From an uncultured Corynebacterium sp. (GTDB lineage Bacteria; Actinomycetota; Actinomycetes; Mycobacteriales; Mycobacteriaceae), in NCBI RefSeq assembly GCF_946998835.1, contig NZ_CAMQAZ010000029.1, positions 1 through 32,304 of the forward strand: a DNA stretch of 32,304 nt, given 5' to 3'. How positions within the stretch are numbered: the stretch's first letter is position 1; each line of letters begins with the position of its first letter. The notes below the pieces were generated by a model, which saw only the letters and a list, made by a program, of their open reading frames with translations, had not been told where the DNA came from and searched no databases. Positions 1 to 6,003 of the stretch are shown piece by piece. The position numbers and the translations under genes were made by a program.

Positions 1-1
1 G

Positions 2-74
2 TACCCCGTACGGGATTTGAACCCGTGTTACCGCCGTGAGAGGGCGGCGTCCTAGGCCGCTAGACGAACGGGGC
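2..74 (-). tRNA. tRNA-Glu (anticodon CTC)
   Basis: On the minus strand the sequence folds as a full cloverleaf. The acceptor stem is GCCCCGT/ACGGGGT with a G-U closing pair, the T arm carries GGTTCAAATCC, and the anticodon stem CCGCC/GGCGG encloses the loop CTCTCAC. The anticodon is CTC, which reads GAG. The discriminator base is A at position 2. The gene lies at the very left edge, so its 3' flank is not visible. It is co-oriented with tRNA-Gln and gltX, whose product charges both. Confidence 0.93.
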
Positions 75-123
75 TTAGAACTTTGCAGTTAGTGAATACA
101 TCCAACAATGAATTTCTTCACTG

Positions 124-195
124 CTGGCCTACCAGGACTCGAACCTAGAATGACGGTACCAGAAACCGTAGTGTTGCCAATTACACCATAGGCCA
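124..195 (-). tRNA. tRNA-Gln (anticodon CTG)
   Basis: The minus strand gives a 72-nt cloverleaf with acceptor stem TGGCCTA/TAGGCCA, discriminator G, a T loop with GGTTCGAGTCC, and anticodon stem ACGGT/ACCGT around TTCTGGT. The anticodon CTG reads CAG. In organisms without glutaminyl-tRNA synthetase this tRNA is first charged with Glu by GltX and then amidated by GatCAB. gltX lies immediately upstream and part of gatB is at the other end of the window, which fits that indirect pathway. Confidence 0.93.
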
Positions 196-212
196 TCGCT
201 GCTGAACGCAAC

Positions 213-249
213 GAGGAATAATATAGCCAATTTGCTCCGACTAGAGCAA
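213..249 (-). promoter_or_regulatory. Candidate sigma-A promoter of the tRNA-Gln/tRNA-Glu pair
   Basis: On the minus strand, TTGCTC (249-244) and TATATT (225-220) are separated by 18 bases, which puts the start near 213, about 18 bases before the tRNA-Gln 5' end. The -35 box sits in the inverted repeat TTTGCTC-N6-GAGCAAA (231-250), which begins 14 bases after the gltX stop and could also act as a weak terminator or processing hairpin for gltX mRNA. Confidence 0.42.
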
Positions 250-263
250 ATCACCTGGTCAGG

Positions 264-1748
264 CTAATTTCCCTGCCACGGAGTCACCTCGAGCGCCTTG
301 CGCAGTCGGCCCAGGCTGCGGCTGCGCCCAAGCAGTTCCATGGACTCGAACAGCGGAGGAGACACCTGCGCACCAGTTACGGCCACGCGCACCGGACCGA
401 AAGCCTTGCGTGGCTTCAGCTCCAGGTCCTCGATGAGGGACTTCTGAAGTGCAGCTTCGAGCTTCTCAGTGACGAATTCCTCTTCGCTGAGCGGCTCCAC
501 CGCTGCGATAGTGGCCTCCAGCACTGCGACGGCCTCTTCCTTGAAGTTACGGCGTGCCGAGCGCTCGTCGAAGGTGAACTCGTCCTCTTCGACGACCAGG
601 AACTTCGAGAGGTCCCAGGCGTCGGAAAGCGTCTTCACACGGGTCTGCAGCAGCGTTGCCAGGAAAGCGAAACTATCCGCCGGGTAGTCGGCCGGGAAGT
701 CGAAGTGGCTTTCCAGGTACGTGCGCAGACGCTGTTCGAAGTCCTTCGGATCGAGCATGCGAATGTGGTCGGCGTTGATGGCGTCGGCCTTCTTCTGGTC
801 GAAGCGGGCCGGGTTGGAGAGCACATCGTGGATGTCGAAGGCCTTGACCATCTCGTCCATTGTGAAGATGTCCTGGTCACCGTCCATCGACCAACCCAGC
901 AGTGCCAGGTAGTTCAGCAGACCCTCGCGGATGAAACCGTTATCGCGGTGGATGAAGAGGTTGGACTGCGGGTCGCGCTTGGACAGCTTCTTGTTGCCCT
1001 CGCCCATCACGAATGGCAGGTGGCCGAATTCCGGGGTGAACTTAGCGACACCGATGCGCTTCAGGGACTCATAGAGAGCAATCTGTCGCGGAGTCGATGG
1101 CAGCAGGTCCTCACCACGCAGTACGTGAGTGATTTCCATCAGGGCATCGTCGACTGGGTTGACCAAGGTGTAGAGCGGCTCACCGTTGGAGCGCGCGATG
1201 ACGAAGTCCGGGACCAGGCCGGCCTTGAACTCAATGCGACCGCGAACGAGGTCCTCGAAGACAATGTCCTCATCTGGCATGCGCAGGCGGATCACCGGCT
1301 TGCGGCCCTCCGCACGGAAGGCTTCCTTCTGCTCCTCGGTGAGGTTGCGGTCGTAGTTGTCGTAGCCCAGCTTCGGGTCACGACCAGCGGCCTTGTGGCG
1401 CTCTTCGACTTCCTCAGCGGTGGAGAAAGCCTCGTAGGCCTCACCGGCGTCGATAAGGCGCTGCAGAACATCGGCGTAGATGTCCTTACGCTGCGACTGG
1501 CGGTACGGGCCGTGCGGGCCGCCGACATCAATGCCTTCATCCCAGTCAATACCGAGCCAATTAAGGGCCTCAATGATTGCCTGGTAGGACTCTTCGGAGT
1601 CGCGAGCAGCATCGGTATCTTCGATGCGGAAGACCAGCTTGCCGCCGGTGTGACGGGCATAAGCCCAGTTGAACAGGGCGGTGCGGATGAGGCCAACGTG
1701 CGGGGTACCGGTTGGCGACGGGCAAAAGCGTACGCGAACATCTGACAT
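264..1748 (-). CDS. gltX: Glutamyl-tRNA synthetase (non-discriminating type expected)
   Basis: This 494-residue class I synthetase attaches glutamate to tRNA-Glu and, where GlnRS is absent, to tRNA-Gln. The N-terminus has the HIGH-type signature TPHVGL (residues 15-20) in a typical RFCPSPTG context, FRIEDTD follows, and the KMSKS-type motif appears as KLSKRD around residue 255. Length and sequence match corynebacterial GltX closely. I start it at MSDVRVRF (ATG at 1748) because homologues begin there; an in-frame extension to 1775 adds nine residues that homologues lack. TATCGT (1762-1757) ends 8 bases before the ATG, so the mRNA may be leaderless. The two tRNAs it charges follow directly downstream, and the upstream isomerase gene is 63 bases away on the same strand. 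Confidence 0.96.
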   Translation of the reverse strand: MSDVRVRFCPSPTGTPHVGLIRTALFNWAYARHTGGKLVFRIEDTDAARDSEESYQAIIEALNWLGIDWDEGIDVGGPHGPYRQSQRKDIYADVLQRLIDAGEAYEAFSTAEEVEERHKAAGRDPKLGYDNYDRNLTEEQKEAFRAEGRKPVIRLRMPDEDIVFEDLVRGRIEFKAGLVPDFVIARSNGEPLYTLVNPVDDALMEITHVLRGEDLLPSTPRQIALYESLKRIGVAKFTPEFGHLPFVMGEGNKKLSKRDPQSNLFIHRDNGFIREGLLNYLALLGWSMDGDQDIFTMDEMVKAFDIHDVLSNPARFDQKKADAINADHIRMLDPKDFEQRLRTYLESHFDFPADYPADSFAFLATLLQTRVKTLSDAWDLSKFLVVEEDEFTFDERSARRNFKEEAVAVLEATIAAVEPLSEEEFVTEKLEAALQKSLIEDLELKPRKAFGPVRVAVTGAQVSPPLFESMELLGRSRSLGRLRKALEVTPWQGN

Positions 1749-1811
1749 GCTTTCCCACGATACCCGCCCTCCCACCTGCAGGCATGCATAGGGGTTCAGG
1801 CATACACAGGG

Positions 1812-2525
1812 CTACGGAGTCCACTCCCCCGCCACTTCACCGCTGTACCCGGCGGCGTACAGCCTCTCAACCCACCTCTTCAGCGGCACCTCGCCCGTGC
1901 CCGGCGCGCCACGGCCTGGGAAATCGGCAATCTGGACGTGCGCCGGCAGACTCACTCTTCCAGTCTCCACATCAGCGAGCCAAGCATCCACATCGACGCC
2001 ATTAGCCGCAAAATGGTAAAAGTCCGCGAGCACGCCAGCACCAGTCTGTTGAGCTAGTTCCTCGGCTTGCCAAGGATTGGTAATGGGGTAATCGTCCATC
2101 CCGGACAGTGGCTCAATCAATGCGCGAACCCCACTGAGCTCCAGCTGTTCAGTGATCTCAGTTAGCCTCTGCACCTGCAAATCCGTTAGCTCCCCCGAGC
2201 GCCCCAGTAGCACATTTGAACATTTCAGTCCCGTCGCCCGCGCGATCTGGCTGACTGCCTCGAGGTGCCCCGCAGGCAGCCCATCACCATCGAGCACTCC
2301 CCGCTGCCCCGCTGCCATATCGCCACCCCACAAGTTCATGGCATAAAGACGCAAGCCGTCGTCAAAGAGGTCGCAGAAAGCGGAAACCTCATCGGGGGCG
2401 GGCACAGCGAGGTCAAATGGCCACCAGAATTCCACGGCCGCATAGCCGTCGTCACGCGCGGCGCGGACGGCACCCTGCGGGGACATGTGTGCGTAGACCG
2501 TAGAACAGTTAATAATAGTGCTCAT
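1812..2525 (-). CDS. Sugar-phosphate isomerase/epimerase-like TIM barrel (hydroxypyruvate isomerase type)
   Basis: The 237-residue protein looks like a xylose-isomerase-like TIM barrel (AP endonuclease family 2) of the Hyi type. The N-terminus NCSTVYAHMSPQGAVRAARD is followed by AAVEFWWPFD, resembling the first strand and helix of Hyi proteins; ALIEPLSGMDDY supplies a metal-ligand Glu, and DFYHFAANG and HVQIADFPGRG are further barrel-end motifs. Hyi converts hydroxypyruvate to tartronate semialdehyde, but the exact substrate here is not settled. The open frame extends upstream to 2672, but that part is antisense to the SDR Rossmann motif, so I take ATG 2525. TACCGT (2538-2533) lies 7 bases before it, consistent with a leaderless mRNA. 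Its start codon shares bases with that of the divergent SDR gene. Confidence 0.75.
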   Translation of the reverse strand: MSTIINCSTVYAHMSPQGAVRAARDDGYAAVEFWWPFDLAVPAPDEVSAFCDLFDDGLRLYAMNLWGGDMAAGQRGVLDGDGLPAGHLEAVSQIARATGLKCSNVLLGRSGELTDLQVQRLTEITEQLELSGVRALIEPLSGMDDYPITNPWQAEELAQQTGAGVLADFYHFAANGVDVDAWLADVETGRVSLPAHVQIADFPGRGAPGTGEVPLKRWVERLYAAGYSGEVAGEWTP

Positions 2526-2538
2526 GACCAAGACGGTA
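2511..2538. promoter_or_regulatory. Overlapping divergent leaderless promoters around a shared CATG
   Basis: The two start codons interlock in CATG at 2523-2526: the plus ATG at 2524 and the minus ATG at 2525-2523. AATAAT (2511-2516) ends 7 bases before the plus ATG, and TACCGT (2538-2533 on the minus strand) ends 7 bases before the minus ATG. Neither gene shows a Shine-Dalgarno sequence. Each -10 box lies inside the first codons of the opposite gene. No convincing -35 box was seen on either side. Confidence 0.45.
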
Positions 2539-3246
2539 ATAGTAACTGGTGGTGGCGCGGGCATTGGCCGTGAAATTGCTCTGACCTTCGCCGCCGATGG
2601 CTGGCATGTGCATATCTGTGGCAGGCGTGTCGACGCGCTGGAGGCCGTCGCTACGGAAGCGGACAACATCACCTACTCGAGGTGTGACATCACCGATCCT
2701 GAGCAGGTCCGTGCGATGTTTGATGAGGCGCAGGCGGCTACGGGCACTATTGATGTTGCGGTGCTCAATGCGGGACTGCCCGGCACGCCCGCGGAGTTCG
2801 GTGAGACCAATATCGAGGACTTCCGCGCGGTTATCGACACGAATGTGGTTGGCTCTTTCCTGTGTGCACGCGAGGCGTTTTCGCGGATGAAGACGGGGCG
2901 CGAGGGGAAGTCAGGGCGCGAGGGCGGCCGAATCCTGGTCAATTGTTCCATCGCCGCACAGGTGCCAAGGGCACATACGGCGGCGTACGCGACGTCGAAA
3001 AGCGCGCTGGCGGGGATGACCCATGTACTCGCCCTCGACGGACGCGAGTACGGCATTACGGCAACGCGTATTGACATCGGCAATGTGCAGACTGACCTGC
3101 TGGGAACGTTCACCGGCAGCGAGCCGATGTTCGATGCCAAACAGGCTGCGGAGACTTTCCTCTACGCCGCAAATCTGCCGTCGAATGCCGTCATTGACCA
3201 GCTCACGATTACCGCTGCCGGTATGCCCTTTTTGGGTAGGGGTTAG
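2524..3246 (+). CDS. Short-chain dehydrogenase/reductase (SDR)
   Basis: This is a 240-residue classical SDR with a single Rossmann domain. The cofactor motif TGGGAGIG is at residues 8-15, NAG at 82-84, and the catalytic set is Ser142, Tyr155 and Lys159 (YATSK). Arg34-Arg35 after the second strand (CGRR) favour NADP(H) over NAD(H). Between the Rossmann core and the catalytic strand is a small loop with an internal repeat, GREG-KS-GREG (residues 126-134), also repeated at DNA level. The substrate cannot be read from sequence. It diverges from the Hyi-like isomerase gene, which suggests a shared hydroxy-acid or sugar-derived substrate, but that is inference. A GTG at 2518 is a possible alternative start. 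Confidence 0.88.
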   Translation: MTKTVIVTGGGAGIGREIALTFAADGWHVHICGRRVDALEAVATEADNITYSRCDITDPEQVRAMFDEAQAATGTIDVAVLNAGLPGTPAEFGETNIEDFRAVIDTNVVGSFLCAREAFSRMKTGREGKSGREGGRILVNCSIAAQVPRAHTAAYATSKSALAGMTHVLALDGREYGITATRIDIGNVQTDLLGTFTGSEPMFDAKQAAETFLYAANLPSNAVIDQLTITAAGMPFLGRG

Positions 3247-3266
3247 CCTGCCCTTTAAACTGGAGC

Positions 3267-3290
3267 AGAACCGGGTTTAGATTGAGGAGG
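3267..3290 (+). promoter_or_regulatory. Candidate promoter and ribosome-binding region of the isochorismate synthase gene
   Basis: TAGATT at 3278-3283 is a candidate -10, with TTAAAC 17 bases upstream as a poor -35 overlapping the end of the SDR intergenic region. GGAGG at 3286-3290 and AGGG at 3297-3300 precede the ATG at 3303. Confidence 0.3.
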
Positions 3291-3302
3291 CGGGTTAGGG
3301 CT

Positions 3303-4517
3303 ATGTCCATGGAAAACCACCCCTCTCTGGGCGGCGACGACGAACAGAAGAAACAGGATAACCCTGCAGCGACGCCGAAACGCTCCACCCGCTGGGACAC
3401 CTCGCGACCAACCACTGCACCGGACTTTTTGCTCTCCCGGGCACACGGTTCCATCCGCACTCAGGGTATTGAGGAGCAGCTTTCCGACCCCTGGCTCGCG
3501 GCCGAGGGGCTGCATTCCGGCATTCACAAGATGGTGGTCGGTGCGCTCCCCTTCGACCTGGACAAGCCCGCTGCGCTGACCGTTCCCCGCGAGGTCATCC
3601 GCTCCACACAGCCGCTGGAGCCACCCGCGCACTACCGCTGGAACGCACCAAAGCCTCACGCTCACATCGTCGCGTACGATCCCCCACTCGATGAGCACGC
3701 CGAGCGCATCGCAGCAGCCATCCGCACCATCGAATATTCGGCGCTGGAAAAGGTCGTGCTCGCGCGCGCTGTGGAACTCGAAATCGATCCGCCGATCGAC
3801 CCGCTCCTACTCGCATCACGGCTTATCGACGGATCACCCAACCGCGATGGCTTTGTCGTGGACCTCTCCCCCGCCGGTTCCGATTATGAAGGCAAGTTGC
3901 TCATCGGTTCCTCCCCAGAGATGCTGGTCCGCCGCACGGGCGACATCGTTGAGGCTTTTCCCTTGGCAGGATCGCTGCCGAGGTCACGGAATGAAGAGGT
4001 GGACCGGGCGACGGCGCGTCGTTTAGCGGATTCGCGCAAGAACCTGGATGAGCATGCCTTTGTCGTCGACGACATTGCCGACAACCTGGCGCCGCTGTGC
4101 AGTTCGTTGGATGTTCCGGATAGCCCCGAGCTGATGAGCACCGCTGAGATGTGGCACTTGGCCACGCATATCCGTGGTCGGCTGAAGGATCCATCATTGT
4201 CCGCGCTGGACCTGGCCCTGGTGGTGCATCCGACACCGGCTATTTGTGGCACGCCGACGGAATCGGCCTTCGGTGTTATTCAGGCTGTAGAGACCGACCG
4301 CGGCTTCTACTCCGGCGCTGTCGGCTGGTGCGATGAGAATGGTGACGGTGAGTTCGTGGTCTCCATTCGCTGCGCCGAAATCGACACCGAAGGGTCCGTG
4401 GCACGACTATGGGCCGGAGGCGGCATTGTGTCGCACTCCGACCCAGAAGAAGAAGTCACGGAGACCAGCGCCAAGATGGGCACTGTGCTCCGCGCTTTTG
4501 GAGTTAAGGGCGGGTAA
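3303..4517 (+). CDS. Isochorismate synthase (MenF/EntC/DhbC family)
   Basis: The 404-residue chorismate-binding enzyme should convert chorismate to isochorismate for menaquinone or a catecholate/salicylate product. Family motifs occur in order: LEKVVLARAVEL with the general-base Lys, GSSPEML, PLAGSLPRSR, VDDIADNLAPL, HPTPAICGTPT, and the C-terminal YSGAVGWCDENGDGEF and ARLWAGGGIVSHSDP that bind Mg and the carboxylates. No glutamine amidotransferase partner is adjacent, which argues against anthranilate or aminodeoxychorismate synthase. Upstream in-frame TTG 3282 is possible, but ATG 3303 follows the Shine-Dalgarno region. No other menaquinone or siderophore genes are nearby, so MenF and EntC roles cannot be told apart. 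It converges with the FAH gene, with 11 bases between stops. Confidence 0.88.
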   Translation: MSMENHPSLGGDDEQKKQDNPAATPKRSTRWDTSRPTTAPDFLLSRAHGSIRTQGIEEQLSDPWLAAEGLHSGIHKMVVGALPFDLDKPAALTVPREVIRSTQPLEPPAHYRWNAPKPHAHIVAYDPPLDEHAERIAAAIRTIEYSALEKVVLARAVELEIDPPIDPLLLASRLIDGSPNRDGFVVDLSPAGSDYEGKLLIGSSPEMLVRRTGDIVEAFPLAGSLPRSRNEEVDRATARRLADSRKNLDEHAFVVDDIADNLAPLCSSLDVPDSPELMSTAEMWHLATHIRGRLKDPSLSALDLALVVHPTPAICGTPTESAFGVIQAVETDRGFYSGAVGWCDENGDGEFVVSIRCAEIDTEGSVARLWAGGGIVSHSDPEEEVTETSAKMGTVLRAFGVKGG

Positions 4518-4538
4518 GCCCTAGCAGCTTAAGCCCGC
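4510..4538. terminator. Imperfect bidirectional hairpin between convergent stops
   Basis: GCGGG-TAAG (4510-4518) pairs with CTTA-AG-CCCGC (4528-4538) with a two-base bulge. It spans both stop codons of the convergent isochorismate synthase and FAH genes. There is no T-tract on either side, so efficiency is uncertain. Confidence 0.35.
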
Positions 4539-5317
4539 TCCACCGGGTTGGCCAGCTTGCCGATGCCCGGAATCTCAATCTCGATGCGGTCGCCCGGGAA
4601 CATCGCGGCAGTACCGGCCGGCGAACCGGTGCAGATGACATCACCCGGCAGCAGAGTAATCGAGGCAGTGATGAACTCGATGATCTCTGGGATGGACATA
4701 ATCATCTGGTTGGAGTTGGAGTCCTGCTTGGTCTCCGTCACACCCTCGTGAGTCAGATGCGCCTTAATCGGCAGCTCGTTGTAATCCAGCTCCGTCTGGA
4801 TCCACGGGCCGAGCGGGCAGAAGGTGTCGATACCCTTTGCGCGCGCCCACTGACCGTCGGCGAACTGCAGGTCACGGGAGGAAACATCGTTGACGATGGT
4901 GTATCCGAAGATTACATCGTGAGCGTCTTCCTTCTTCACGTTCTTGCACGGCTTGCCAATAATCAGCGCCAGCTCGCCCTCAAACTCGACGTTGGTGGCG
5001 AAATCCGGAATGCGAATCGGCGCTTCCGGGCCAATGACGGCCGTCGGCGGCTTGATGAACATCGTTGGCGGCAGCGATTCTGCCGACTTCTTGAACACCT
5101 CGGCAACGTGGTCAGCGTAGTTACGACCAATAGCGATGACCTTCGATGGCAGCATCGGGGCGAGCAGACGTACGTCGGCGAGCGGCCAGGATCGACCGGT
5201 CTTATTCAGCTGACCGAAGGGGTGTCCCTCAATCTCGTGCAAAGTGACTTCATTGCCTTCGCCCTCGACGAGCGCGAAGCACATGCCCTCTGGGTGGGCG
5301 ATTCGAGCAATACGCAT
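4529..5317 (-). CDS. odx: Fumarylacetoacetate hydrolase-family protein, likely oxaloacetate decarboxylase (Odx-like)
   Basis: This 262-residue FAH-superfamily enzyme has IAIGRNYADH near residue 61, the metal-binding pattern E111-x-E113-x-E115 (EFEGELALIIGKP), and D144 in VNDVSSRDLQ, followed by KGIDTFCPLGPW. C. glutamicum has an FAH-fold oxaloacetate decarboxylase (Odx, cg1458) in the same neighbourhood next to a DnaQ-like gene, and this gene sits in the equivalent position; the assignment leans on that remembered synteny. Alternatives are acylpyruvate hydrolase or 5-oxopent-3-ene decarboxylase/isomerase. I start at MRIARIAHPEG (5317) rather than the longer frame at 5332, because TACCCT (5329-5324) ends 6 bases before it, suggesting its own leaderless promoter as well as read-through from the exonuclease gene 65 bases upstream. 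Confidence 0.8.
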   Translation of the reverse strand: MRIARIAHPEGMCFALVEGEGNEVTLHEIEGHPFGQLNKTGRSWPLADVRLLAPMLPSKVIAIGRNYADHVAEVFKKSAESLPPTMFIKPPTAVIGPEAPIRIPDFATNVEFEGELALIIGKPCKNVKKEDAHDVIFGYTIVNDVSSRDLQFADGQWARAKGIDTFCPLGPWIQTELDYNELPIKAHLTHEGVTETKQDSNSNQMIMSIPEIIEFITASITLLPGDVICTGSPAGTAAMFPGDRIEIEIPGIGKLANPVERA

Positions 5318-5323
5318 AAAAAT

Positions 5324-5329
5324 AGGGTA
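5324..5329 (-). promoter_or_regulatory. -10 box TACCCT, leaderless geometry, before odx
   Basis: TACCCT on the minus strand ends 6 bases before the ATG at 5317. There is no Shine-Dalgarno sequence in the gap. It would give odx an independent transcript in addition to any from the upstream exonuclease gene. Confidence 0.4.
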
Positions 5330-5382
5330 CACGTCACATTGCGATAGTTATGCAACGACCCCCACTCCCTAATACTTGAGCT

Positions 5383-5970
5383 TTAAACCCCACGCGATTC
5401 CTGCGCGAGCCACACCAACGCACAAGCCAGTGCATCGTTGAACGCATGGTGCGCCTTGAAACGCGGAATCCCGTACTTGTCGCAGAGTGACCACAACCGC
5501 AGCTCATCGCGCACCGGCTCGCGGTTTGCCCGCAAAATGGCGTCATACTCACGCGTCATGGTGTCCGCCACCGGCACATCAAAGCGCGCATCAAAGTACT
5601 TTCGACACAACGGATCTAAGAACCCAACTTCCATCCGCGCGTAATGCGCCAGCAGCTTCCGTCCACGCAGTGCTTCCAACAGCTTGCCGACGGCTACCTC
5701 TGCGTCCACACCGGTTGCGACCATGTCGTCGGTAAGCCCATGCACCGTCGCTGACTCGCCGACGCTCACCTCCTCGCGCTCTGGGCGGATGAGGAGGTGG
5801 CCCGACTCTTCCAGCACGATGTCGCGGCCTTCCACCGCGACCCAGCCAATGGAGAGCAGCTGATCCTTGGCCGGATCCAGGCCGGTGGTTTCCACATCGA
5901 CCGCGAGCCAGGCGTTGTCGCGGATGGGTGCGTCTAGGAGTTTCTTGCGGGGTTTGAAAAATCTCAACAT
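5383..5970 (-). CDS. 3'-5' exonuclease, DnaQ-like DEDDh family
   Basis: The 195-residue protein is a stand-alone exonuclease domain. ExoI is DVETTG with D25 and E27; ExoII is AHYARMEVGFLD with D119; ExoIII is HHAFNDA with H174 and D179, placing it in the DEDDh group. The usual GHN at ExoII is replaced by AHYARME, so substrate handling may differ from replicative proofreading subunits. It has no polymerase, helicase or GIY-YIG domain. It lies 33 bases downstream of the cNMP-CBS-DUF294 gene on the same strand, a pairing I recall from C. glutamicum (cg1456-cg1457) and from proteobacterial acetate-metabolism loci. That suggests a role in nucleotide signalling or RNA/DNA turnover rather than replication, but this is inference. 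Confidence 0.88.
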   Translation of the reverse strand: MLRFFKPRKKLLDAPIRDNAWLAVDVETTGLDPAKDQLLSIGWVAVEGRDIVLEESGHLLIRPEREEVSVGESATVHGLTDDMVATGVDAEVAVGKLLEALRGRKLLAHYARMEVGFLDPLCRKYFDARFDVPVADTMTREYDAILRANREPVRDELRLWSLCDKYGIPRFKAHHAFNDALACALVWLAQESRGV

Positions 5971-6003
5971 GATTCATTCACACAGCTAGCTCACACAGCG
6001 CTC

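Noticed and set aside
2526..2672. N-terminal extension of the Hyi-like gene
   Set aside because: It is the complement of the SDR cofactor-binding motif, and its Ser/Ala/Pro-rich residues match nothing in the Hyi family.
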